Origin: Flavobacterium haoranii
GTDB taxonomy: Bacteria; Bacteroidota; Bacteroidia; Flavobacteriales; Flavobacteriaceae
Length of the DNA: 64,000 bases
Direction: 5' to 3'
Assembly (NCBI GenBank): GCA_003246205.1
Contig: QKBC01000015.1
Location: forward strand, 1-64,000
Below, piece after piece: positions 30,358 through 41,400 of this stretch; the stretch's first letter is position 1, and each line of letters starts with the position of its first letter. The notes beneath the pieces were generated by a model. That model had not been told where the DNA came from. It was given only the letters and a program-made list of their open reading frames with translations, and ran no database searches. The translations under genes and the position numbers were made by a program.

Positions 30358-33300
30358 CTAGCGCTTCAAACTAAAATGCCCTTTGATTATTTTTTCATTT
30401 TCCAACTCTATAGAATACCAATAATCTGTTGAAGGCATAAGTTTTCCATTAAAAGTACCATCCCAACCATTTCCTAAAGGACTTATCTGCTTGATTAACT
30501 TTCCATATCTATCAAATATGTATATGATGGTTTGTGAGTTAAAATGAGCGTTAGCTCCTTTTATATTCCAAGTATCATTGTATCCGTCTCCATTTGGTGT
30601 AAAGAAATTAGGAATTCCTAAAATAGAAACGTCTTCTGTAACAATACCACACCCATTTTGATCACGAACATAGACTGTGTATATTCCGGGTTCCATAGTA
30701 TAAAAGGAATTGGATTCTTGATAATATTCATTATCTAAACTGTAGTCATAATCTCCCACTCCACTAACATTAACAATTATTGAATTATTATCCGATAGCT
30801 CTACAATATCAATATTCTGAATCGCAGCAATGTTCGAAGCATTTACCTGAATTGTTCTTGTCACAGTACAACCATCAGAACTAGCTACATCGACAGTATA
30901 CATCCCTTCTGTATTAACTGTTAGCTCATAATTATTTTCTCCAATTATCAATCCTCCATCCAAATACCAATTGTAGCTATAATTATTTTGTAATGTTTCA
31001 TCCAGTAAACCTGCATTGATCGTTTTAGTAAAAGTTGGATCATTACTACACACTAATTCTTCTCCATTAAGATCAACCCTTGGTAATGGGTATACTTCAA
31101 ATGCTAATGTATTTGTTGCAACACAGCTTGTGTTTACTGAGTTTACTACTTCAACCAAAACATTTTGTGTACTCGTGATAAAAGGATCCGGTAATGGACT
31201 AGGCAATACATTTCCGTTTTCATCATAATAATTGACCACCATTCCTGTTTGAGCTCCCAAAATAATATTCTGAAAGCTTGAAGTGTCAAAAGCAAATTGT
31301 CCATCTTGAAAATTAGGGACGCTTTCGTCGTCACAAACTTTAATTAAATTATCAGGGATGGAAAAGGCTTGTGGTAGATCATCAACAGTAAATGTTATCG
31401 TTGTGTCATAAAAACACGCAGTAGCTGTAGTATTGGTTACTCTTACCGTTAACGTTTGTGTGGCAGTAGTAAAAGGATTGGTCATGGATACTAGATTTCC
31501 TGCTGAATTAAAATAAGAAACGGTTACATTGGTTAATCCATTTAGCAATTCGCTTTCTAAGTTAGTCGTATCGAAATCAAATTGTCCGTCTTGATCATCA
31601 TCACAATGTGTATAATACAGCGGTTGAACTATGGGAAGAGGCTCCACATGCAACGTCACATGATGTCCTAAACCTAAACATTCATTATTAACCTGACTAT
31701 CCACACGTACATAAATATCCTGAATCGCCGGATAACCTATATTGGTGTAGTTGGATATATCATTTATACTATTTTGTTCTGCTAAAGCATCAGCAAGATT
31801 TCTATAATAGGTTATTTCCAGCAATTGACCTGACGGATATTGTGCCTGTATAACACTGTTTACACTACTGAAATCGAAAGTAGCTATCCCATCTGTATTG
31901 GAACCGGAAACCGTATCATCGCACACATAAAAATGTTGTTGGATACTGCTTGAAATTAAAGTGGTTGAAACCACTAAATTTAAGGTAACCACTCGATAAC
32001 ATCCGTTTGCATTTTCTACTCTAACATACACCACATCATTGCTTACCGTTTGATTAGTATACGCAATTGTATTGGTAATAGGATTCAAACCGCTATTGGC
32101 TTGTGATAATATTTCATAAAAAGTATAGCTCAAAGTTGTGTCACCACTGATTAACTCTATTGATTCGGTAAGATTAAAGGCACTAAAACCATCATTATTA
32201 TCATCGCATTGTTTTAATACAACCGGACTATTAACAACCGGTAAACTAAATACTTCTATCTGAAAAGATGTTGTTGCAAAACAATTCGGATTTTGAGTAT
32301 TGTACACTTTTACATAAATGGTTTCAAGATTAGTTGTGTTTACATAATTATCAGGCGTTCCTATTACATTGGTTAAACTATTATCAGTGTAATACTCTAC
32401 GGTAAAGGTAGCTGTTGACTGACCATTTAAAATATCATTTTGTCTTTCCGTTAAATCAAAAACAACTCTTCCATCTATATCCGTTCCAAAACTTGTATTG
32501 TCACACTTTGTTATGGGTTGAATAATTGTTCCCGGAATCGGACTTTCAAAAACCTGAATTTCGAAAGTGGTTGTTGCTCTACAATTTTCATTATCAACAT
32601 TATATACCTCAGCAGTTATGGTTTCTGTGGTATAAGCCGCTACATTTGGATAATTTGTTGGAGTAGTAATTTCATTTGTTCCTGAAAAATAACGGACATT
32701 AAATTGTGAATCATCTTGTCCACTTAGAATGGCAGTTGTTTTTGAGGTAAGATTAAAATTGTAAAAACCATCGTTATTATCATCACATTCAACTATATTT
32801 AGTGGTTGTGTTGCTGTGGGTATTGCTGAAATAATAATATCCCGTGTAGCTGTTCCTGTACCATTCGAACTACTCGTAGTCACCGAAACTGAATAAGTAC
32901 CCGGATTTGCATAAATATGATTAGGATTTAACTCATTTGAAGTACTTCCATCGCCAAAATTCCAAATAGCACTTGTTATTGTTGACGAATTAAAACCAAA
33001 ACTAACATTTTCTCCTACACACACATTTTGTAATTGAATATTTGGATTGTATAAAAAAGAGGAAACAAATGGAGGTAAACCTCGTGCACAATACTTTCCG
33101 TTTAAATCTACATAACTCATTTGTAAATCACATAGAGTACCTATAATATTAGGTTCATGGATAACACCTAATTTTGTTGAACCTAATTGTGCTATATAAA
33201 TTTTTTCATCAGGTCCCAACTGCAAAGCCATAGCAAATGGATTTGAATCATCATAAATAGCAATTAAGGTACTTGGAATATTTACAGACGATAAGTCTAA

Positions 33301-34161
33301 TTGAAAAACCTTGGTGGTAATTAGCTCTTGAGTAAAATACAACACCTGACCATTTGATGAAAACTCTAAACCGTAAAGGGCACTTCCAACTGGACCAGTA
33401 TATAAAGTTTGCTCGTTTGTTATACTTCCTGTAACACTATTAAAATCAAACAACTGTAAAATACCTGAATAATAACATAAGGCTAACTTACTTCCGTCAG
33501 GAGAGATTTTCATATAACCTATGGCATTGTCTTGATTACTTGATGAAACAAATATTCCAATATTTGATTGAACAGGTGCTACATCTAAACCAGAACTCGT
33601 TAACAAGTAACTGTAAAAAGCATCATTGTTCCAGCCATGGGTAACCACCCAAAAATCAATATTATTACTATGCTTAACAATAGCTATTTTTTCACAAGAA
33701 GGTGTGTAAACTAATACATTCTTAGAAACGACACTACCATTACCCCCATCCAAACTCATATCTACTATAGAGTACCGAAAACCATTAGAATGTCCATAAG
33801 CATCTAGTGTAAAAACATAGTATAAAGTTGAAGAACCGGGTAAAGGTACAATTGTAGCTGATTGCGTACTAGAAGGATCTCCCATTAGTCCCGTACCATT
33901 AGACATAATTATATGGTTTTTGTTCCATATCGTAATACCATCAGTATAAAACAATAAGTCTCCTGTTGAAGACGATATAGTGGCGCACCCTTCATTAGTG
34001 GTTAACTGACCATCTATCAAAGTAGTAACACTACCCTGATCATCAAACTTTATACCTGCATTAAAGCCAAAATACCAATTACCAGCTTCACCTTGTGAAA
34101 AGGCAAAACTGGAAATAAGCATGATAAGGTAAAACAATCCTTTTTTTAACCGTATATTCAA
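30358..34161 (-). CDS. Large T9SS type B substrate with PKD domain and repeated adhesin-like modules
   Basis: Signal peptide MNIRLKKGLFYLIMLISSFAFSQ; PKD IWNFGDGSTSNELNPNHIYANPGTYSVSV; repeated CDDNNDGFYNFNLTSKT-type units; C-terminal IPNFFTPNGDGYNDTWNIKG...IIYIFDRYGKLIKQISPLGNGWDGTFNGKLMPSTDYWYSIEL. Confidence 0.9.
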   Translation of the reverse strand: MNIRLKKGLFYLIMLISSFAFSQGEAGNWYFGFNAGIKFDDQGSVTTLIDGQLTTNEGCATISSSTGDLLFYTDGITIWNKNHIIMSNGTGLMGDPSSTQSATIVPLPGSSTLYYVFTLDAYGHSNGFRYSIVDMSLDGGNGSVVSKNVLVYTPSCEKIAIVKHSNNIDFWVVTHGWNNDAFYSYLLTSSGLDVAPVQSNIGIFVSSSNQDNAIGYMKISPDGSKLALCYYSGILQLFDFNSVTGSITNEQTLYTGPVGSALYGLEFSSNGQVLYFTQELITTKVFQLDLSSVNIPSTLIAIYDDSNPFAMALQLGPDEKIYIAQLGSTKLGVIHEPNIIGTLCDLQMSYVDLNGKYCARGLPPFVSSFLYNPNIQLQNVCVGENVSFGFNSSTITSAIWNFGDGSTSNELNPNHIYANPGTYSVSVTTSSSNGTGTATRDIIISAIPTATQPLNIVECDDNNDGFYNFNLTSKTTAILSGQDDSQFNVRYFSGTNEITTPTNYPNVAAYTTETITAEVYNVDNENCRATTTFEIQVFESPIPGTIIQPITKCDNTSFGTDIDGRVVFDLTERQNDILNGQSTATFTVEYYTDNSLTNVIGTPDNYVNTTNLETIYVKVYNTQNPNCFATTSFQIEVFSLPVVNSPVVLKQCDDNNDGFSAFNLTESIELISGDTTLSYTFYEILSQANSGLNPITNTIAYTNQTVSNDVVYVRVENANGCYRVVTLNLVVSTTLISSSIQQHFYVCDDTVSGSNTDGIATFDFSSVNSVIQAQYPSGQLLEITYYRNLADALAEQNSINDISNYTNIGYPAIQDIYVRVDSQVNNECLGLGHHVTLHVEPLPIVQPLYYTHCDDDQDGQFDFDTTNLESELLNGLTNVTVSYFNSAGNLVSMTNPFTTATQTLTVRVTNTTATACFYDTTITFTVDDLPQAFSIPDNLIKVCDDESVPNFQDGQFAFDTSSFQNIILGAQTGMVVNYYDENGNVLPSPLPDPFITSTQNVLVEVVNSVNTSCVATNTLAFEVYPLPRVDLNGEELVCSNDPTFTKTINAGLLDETLQNNYSYNWYLDGGLIIGENNYELTVNTEGMYTVDVASSDGCTVTRTIQVNASNIAAIQNIDIVELSDNNSIIVNVSGVGDYDYSLDNEYYQESNSFYTMEPGIYTVYVRDQNGCGIVTEDVSILGIPNFFTPNGDGYNDTWNIKGANAHFNSQTIIYIFDRYGKLIKQISPLGNGWDGTFNGKLMPSTDYWYSIELENEKIIKGHFSLKR

Positions 34162-34534
34162 AAATACCCTTTTTTATATTAATTATATTATAACATTAAT
34201 GAATTTCTATATTACTCAAATAGCGGACATTTTTGATCCTTAATTTTCTTATTCTCATTAATTATCTCTTTTCTCTTATTCCCCTCAATTCTGTTTGTAC
34301 AATCTATGTTATAAATGAAAAACATAACAAAAAAAATTATCAAATTATAAATTCCTCTTCTAAAACTAATTTTTTTACTTTCTTATTCTGAAATGTTTTT
34401 TTCGTTTCAAAATACTGTTTATTTAATTTATCTGGCTTCATAATAACTACTGTTTTGCTAAATTTTTAGCCTTTAATTGAATACCAGAAAACATATCAAA
34501 TTTATTATTTCCTGAATCACCGCCTATACATACT

Positions 34535-34897
34535 CTATCGATTAGCTTTTATTATTAGTATTAATGTCCAGAAAAAAAGTATTGAAGAGGAAAAAAGAAT
34601 AATATCTAATATTATGATATCCCTTTTTGTAGGATACCTTTTATCAATATTTTTACTGCGCCCTCCTTTTAAGAAATAAGAATGCAAAACAAACATAATT
34701 ATCAGCAACAAAATTAAATAAACAATTTTAGGCAATGGTGATAAATCAAATAAGAGGATGAAACTATTTATAAAAAGTCCAATAATATTGTTAAATAAAA
34801 AGGAGGCAAAAAATACAGCATTAATGGGCAAATTATTGTGCTTAATAACAGTATACCTATAAACTATATTAAAAATAAATTGAATAAAATACATCAT
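34535..34897 (-). CDS. Small multi-TM hypothetical protein (candidate immunity gene 2)
   Basis: 120 aa, about 4 hydrophobic segments; same strand as and downstream of the RHS toxin gene. Confidence 0.5.
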   Translation of the reverse strand: MMYFIQFIFNIVYRYTVIKHNNLPINAVFFASFLFNNIIGLFINSFILLFDLSPLPKIVYLILLLIIMFVLHSYFLKGGRSKNIDKRYPTKRDIIILDIILFSSSILFFWTLILIIKANR

Positions 34898-34928
34898 AAT
34901 ATTTAATCTTTTAAAAATGCATTTTCTA

Positions 34929-35069
34929 TTAATAAGTCTCTCTCTTTATTAAAGGCTTAATAAGTCTATTCCCAAAAACAATAGATAAAACAATTGAAAC
35001 TAATACCAAAATACCTTTTAACAAATTATACTTTTCACACCAAATATTTCTTAAAAATAGCACAAACAT
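34929..35069 (-). CDS. 46-aa single-TM ORF (possible immunity remnant)
   Basis: MFVLFLRNIWCEKYNLLKGILVLVSIVLSIVFGNRLIKPLIKRETY*, read by hand on the minus strand, below the ORF-track cutoff. Confidence 0.25.
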   Translation of the reverse strand: MFVLFLRNIWCEKYNLLKGILVLVSIVLSIVFGNRLIKPLIKRETY

Positions 35070-35148
35070 TTATAATTTCTCTTGACATTTCAAACACACG
35101 CATCTTGATTTTTTAAACTCTTATATATACATTATTCACAATAACAGA

Positions 35149-35460
35149 TCAACCTCTTAAAAATGAGAGAAAAATCAGAACTATTAAGCGGATAAAATAT
35201 ATTACAAAAGGAAATACAAATAAAAGATACACATCAATTTTTCTTCGATTATTAATATAAAAGATTATAACCTTAGTTGTTAGGTATAAGCATAATAAAA
35301 ATATCGCCACAAACAAAACTCTAATACTTCCCCCTAAATAACCTCTTGTTAAATAAGGGGACATTATATCTTCATTCCTGAAAAATAAATTGATCATTAT
35401 TAAAAAAACAACTCCTATCAAACTTACTACAGAATATTTCTTTAATATATCATTTTTCAT
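35149..35460 (-). CDS. Small multi-TM hypothetical protein (candidate immunity gene 1)
   Basis: 103 aa, about 3 TM segments; starts 11 bp after the RHS toxin stop. Confidence 0.55.
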   Translation of the reverse strand: MKNDILKKYSVVSLIGVVFLIMINLFFRNEDIMSPYLTRGYLGGSIRVLFVAIFLLCLYLTTKVIIFYINNRRKIDVYLLFVFPFVIYFIRLIVLIFLSFLRG

Positions 35461-35471
35461 ATTGTTTAATT

Positions 35472-38400
35472 TTAATATTTATAAAAATAAAAACCATTTC
35501 TTATAGCTCTTTGATCTGCACCACTATCAATTGATTGACTAAAGAGGATAGAATTAATATTTGATCCTGCCTCTAAAGAATTAATGCTAAAACCATTCAC
35601 TCCCATCCAGTTACCCCACATAAAATTACCTGCATCATATAGATTATAAACACTTTTAGAATTCCCAAATCTGAAAAAATGATTATAAGAATTATACTCC
35701 ATTCTAAAAATACCTTCCTCTAAACATCTAAATTGATCATTAGTAAAATAATTAGGAACTAAATAAGACATCGTAAAATCAGCTCCTCCATAAGATTCTA
35801 ACGCCGCTAAAGCCCATGCTTCAGCGAGCTTTCCTTGCGTTCTATAAGTTAAAGGGCCTATTCCTCCTGTACCATATACAGCATCAGCTAGTTCTTTGGA
35901 AGAAATAGGATAGTATAACCTATCTCCAATACCCCAATCGTTAATTTCAGAAAAATCATTATCAGGGTCATTAAAAAACATTTCAATGCCATTCTCGTCA
36001 AAAAATCTATTATTCCCTCCGCTTGAATTAACGTCAACTACAATACCTTCTGAATTAACTACCACATAATTTTGATTATCCATACTGTCATAACTATTTG
36101 CTTCGTCATAATCAATATTATTATTCCCATAATTTGAAATATAATTATCCGCATAATAAGTAGCGGCCGTTGAAGCACCAAATGATGCCGCCCCCATTCC
36201 GGCATTTGCCCAAGCAGTACTGTTCCAATGTAACGGATTAAAATCACCACTGGACTGATAACCGGAAGCATACGCATTAAATAACGCTCCTACAATATAC
36301 TGCCAAAATTCTCCATTCTCATCAGTATATTTAGTTGGATTATTCATGACATAACTGTAACGGTTATAATTTTGAGTGTTATAAAAATCCTGAATATTGT
36401 TATCGGGTTGCAAAAATTTATGCAAATTATAATCATAAATACGTCCATTCATATTGATAATATTTACTCCCAATAAGTGTTCGTGGCTTGTATAGCCCCT
36501 GTCTAACACCAAGCTATTTGCTGTGGTAGGGACAGAAGTTATTCCGCCGGCATTTGCAAAGTTAATTAAAGCCCCCCAAACATCAAACTGACGTTTTTCG
36601 ATAACATTGCCAGAAGCATTAACAATTCCATTTATAGTACCTTGGTAATCTTTTAACAAGTATAGGTATTCTTGGTTAGTTCCATCTGATTTTAACACTA
36701 CAGAAGAAGAATATGGACTTCCTTGAACATACGTAATGAACTCTACTTGATTTGTATTCAGATTACGTTTAATCTCCATTGAACCATCAGCTGAGTAATA
36801 TTTTCTATAGATTCTATCGGTTTTAGCAGATTCCAAATCCCCATAATACATAATACTTCTGGAATCCATAGGGTTATACTCAAAATCAATATTTTCAGCA
36901 TTTAGTTCTGTAATACTAACCGGTTTTTTATTGATATCGTAGCTAATATTTTGCTCTCTGTTTGCATAGTAATCATAAACTGCCGAAGGATATTGCGGCG
37001 TTATTGTTGATACCTGAAATGGTTTATTTGAAATAGTATAAGCGTAGCTTCCTATTTTATTATTATCAATTGTACCATTTCCATTATAAGTCTGATTTTG
37101 AACCCCTTCATTATCTTTCCATGTTGTTAATCTGTCTAATTGATCGTAACTTAAATTTTCTGTCCAAGTTGTTCCGAATAAATTAGATGTTCTCTGCGTT
37201 AAATTGCCATAGATAGGATCAAACACTGTATTTTGGATCATATAGTCTGACAGATTATTTGAATATTTTATCTGAGTTGGAAATCCATACATATCAAATG
37301 ATTTATTCAATAAAAGATCATCATCATTTAATCCTGCTGATAAAATATCTCCACTTGCATTTACCTCTTTTGTTTCCCACAATAATACTCCTGAAGCAAA
37401 TGGAGTTTGCATATCATACATCTTCCAGCTAAATCCGTTTTTATATTCTGTTTTTATCCATTTATTTGATATCTTATTATCTGAAAGATTTTTAGCCGAA
37501 TAAAATTGTTTTTCAGGTCTTCCAAAACCGTCATAAGTAATCTCTTGTTCAAAATAAAATTGGTTTCCGATTTCTTCTTTAAATATCAATCGCTTATAAT
37601 TATCATAATTATAAGTATAATTAATTGTACTACTATTAGCATAGTCGTTAAATACAATACCTGATAATTGTTTATTACCATTATAATTATAAGTTGCTTT
37701 AGATTTTAAAGTTCCTGCCTCAGTAATGTTCTTTTCCAGTAATTTCCCATTAGCATCCAAATCAAATTCTGTAAATCCTTTGCCCACTACTTCTTCTTTA
37801 ATTAACTCACCAAATTTATTATATTCATACTTTCGAGTCCCAGCAGACGGATCAATAAGTGTTCTCTTTCTACCAAATGCGTCTTGCTGAATTTCTATTG
37901 TAGATGCACTTGTTAGAGCTTTTTTAAGGTTACCATTAGCAAAATATTCATAAGTAACTATTTCACCTGGACTATCTTCTAAAGAAACTACTTGACCTAC
38001 AGCATTTTTAATCGTAGTTTTAGTCTTTAAACCATCATTTTCAACTGTTGTTAATCCATTATAATTATACATGGTTACTTTACCTTGAGAAGATAATGTT
38101 TTTAAATGATTTGATTGGATTATTCTTCCGTAAATATCATACTGCATTTCATTCCAAACTTCTGACATATCTCCATCGAAATAGTTACCTGTAGTTAGTA
38201 TTGGTTGATCATAAATATTATATTGAGTCGACTTTACACTCCATTTATTTTCAATAGTTTTATAACCTTCATGTAAGACCCTCCCTAATGGATCTATAAT
38301 GGTTTTTGTTGAACTTCTATCAGAATTCGAAATAGTCTTTAAAACACCTAAATTATTTGAAAGATTTTCATATGTTATAGTGCTAAGTTTCCCTAAATAA

Positions 38401-41400
38401 TCCGTAATTCTTATTACCTTACCCCATTTATCATAGGTATATGTTGTTTTTAATGGAAAACTAGTATTTGACGGAGCTGTTTCTGATAATAATACCCCTG
38501 TATTTTGATCATATTCATACAATGTTTCTTGTAATTCAGCATCTGTTTTTTTGACTATAAAACGATGAGTTTGGTCATCATATTCATAGTTTGCAATTCT
38601 ATCTGTCATGCCTGGTGCAGAATACTTTTTTTGAATTAGATTACCATAAGTATCATATTCGTTGTTCTCTGTAATAAAATCTGAAGTCAGACCTGAATTA
38701 GTTGTTCTCTTTTTAATTTCTTTCAATAAATTAATATCATAAACATACTGTTCTTCTGAAGTATGAACATCTCCACTAGGGTAGATTGTAGTTGTACTTA
38801 TTTTACTGTTCAATCTATCTATAATATAAGGAGATAAAATAGCTGAATCATAGTTAAAATTATTTGTACTTATCTTCTCTACCGTTGTTCCGTTCTTAAC
38901 TGTTGTAGTTGAATTAACAGGATTATTGTAACTGTTATAATTAACAGTAGTAACAGAACTTGTCCCTGTTAAACCATTAAAGCTTTCAGTCTTTGTTTTA
39001 AATAATTTAAACACCTTGTTACTCAACAAAGGATTTACATAAGCTGTATCTTCATGATTATAGGTGTTAATAGTTCTTGCTATATATGGATCTGCAGATT
39101 GTAGCACATAATTAGGTTCTATTAGCCCCGGCATAGAAAATATTTCTGTATTAGCTCCATTCTTATTAAAATCGTATTTATTTACAGTAGAGATTATATC
39201 CGAGGATTGAGTAAACCAATTAGTTGTTGTAGTTGCCTGAAAGCCATTAAATCCTCTTCCTGAAAAATCAAAAATAGCCCCATAATATTTATATAATTTC
39301 TTTTTAAAATAACCTGAAAATCTCTCTCTGATTTCTGAAACTACTTTAGTTTTCTTTCCATTTAATAAATTATAATAAGGATACTTTTCTAAATTGGTTC
39401 CTGAAGTGTAAACTCCATTTTCATTTTCCAAACTATCATAAAAAATATCTTCCATTATACCATTATTCGCTATATTTTTTAACAAACCTTGTTCATCTGC
39501 ATGCCTGTTAAATATAAAATAAGAAATTCCTTCTCCTCCTAAAATTGCTAATTCAGCTTTATTGACTAATCCTTGCTTTTTTTCTCTTACAAATAAAGGA
39601 ATCATTGTTTCAAAAAAAGAGTTATAGTTATCAGGATCATACGTATAAGTCCCAGTATCACCATTAATAGATGTGTAGAACATTTGAGTAATTGTTGAAT
39701 TTTGCCAATTATTATTTTTATCATAAAAATCTATTTCAATACCGTGTCTTGGAAAAGGAGCATCAATTTTTACAGGATTCAATCTTGTTATATCTGATTT
39801 CCCATCATTATCAATATCTAAAGCCAAGTACATTTCATAATATGGCCAAGCAGGAACTTTAAATGTTGAGGGCAAAGACTCCACAACAAATCCACCGTTC
39901 AAACTAGTAGTACTTTTAGAATATAAAATCTTTTTCTCCCAAGCAAAAAGCACATCTGATTTACCGTCACCATTAAAATCTCCAAGTACAATTGGAAACT
40001 GATTCTGTTTCAACAGATTTACATTAAAATTATACGAAAATGTACCAATAGTGACAAATGTATTATCGACTAAACTATAAATTTCTATTTTATTAAATGG
40101 ATATCCTCTAAAAACATATAAATCCATTTTCCCATCACCATTGTAATCTCCTTGTTTTATTACTGTTGCACCATCTGCTTCACCGTCACTTATACAATTT
40201 GAGATAGTTCCGACATTTATACTTCCTGAATTAAAAGAAAAATCGCTCATTATCCTTCTGTCTAAATTGATAAATTGAGTTTCTGCGACACCATTTTCTA
40301 AATTAATTAATAATACATCTGTCAGATTATCTCCATTATAATCACCATATAAAACATATTGTCCTTTTTGCCCCTCTGAACATTTCATTGTTGAAGTATA
40401 CAGAACAAAATCATCTAAGATAGATGTAAAGTTTTTCTCATACTCAAAAACTGATTGTGAAGAAGTATTATCATATGAATAAACCTTTACTTTCTTAGTC
40501 CCATCTGAATTAGAACTATAACTAACTGAATTTTGTCTATTAGATAATTCCAAATTATTGTTCAAAATATTCCATGCTCCATATCCCGTCACATTATAAT
40601 ACTTACTTACGGTATAGTCTTCATTAACTTTAGATATATAATTATATACTGATTTTATTTCTATATCTCCATTACCAGTATAATCTCCAGGAAATAAATA
40701 AGTAGTAGGAAAATAAGAACTATTACTAAGCCTTTCTCCTCTATGACTATAATTAATTTCTTGGACAAAACTATTTTGATCTTTATTGTAATCAAAAATT
40801 ATAGGTTTTAAACTTTTCGTATCATCACCTGTTGTTTCTTGAATTTGAATTAATCTTTCATAGCCTGTAGAAGTCAAATCGTGCGTTAAATAATAGTTTC
40901 TATAAGGTGCTTCTTTACCTGTTATTTTTATAGAACTTAAAATTTTATTCCTTTTGCGTTCAGCCCCCCAAACATAATAAACATCTTGTCGATTTTTATC
41001 TTTATAAAAAAACTCAATTTTGTTTATTCCCTCATCAGTATCATTACCATATTTCACTGATTTAATTAAAGTTCCCCATTCATCTAAAAATCCAGGAGGA
41101 TAATATTCATAGGTTATCTTTAAATTTTGAGGACTCTCCCATTTTGTAATAGGCCATTCCACAAAAGACAATTCTGTATCTCCATTTTCTATGTATCCAT
41201 AATATGCCACATTTCCATTAGGATATTCAACTTTGAAATAAGTATTATATCCCCATCCATGAGTCAAATAAGATATCTTCAAGTTTGAATAATTCTCGGT
41301 TTCATAAGTAGACCCTACCTGCCCGTAAATTCCTGTTTTCAATATTAGCCTTTGCCCGTCCAATGCAAAACGATCAAGTTCATCCCCATCAACAGAGTCA

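Noticed and set aside
31016-31334. Short ORFs (31016..31228 +, 31146..31334 -) within the large T9SS-B gene
   Set aside because: Overlap a long coherent CDS with signal peptide, PKD and CTD.
36059-36277. 72-aa hydrophobic ORF inside the RHS gene tail, as a nested immunity gene
   Set aside because: Alternate frame of an Asn/Tyr/Asp-rich coding segment; Ile/Met-rich artefact with no independent start context.
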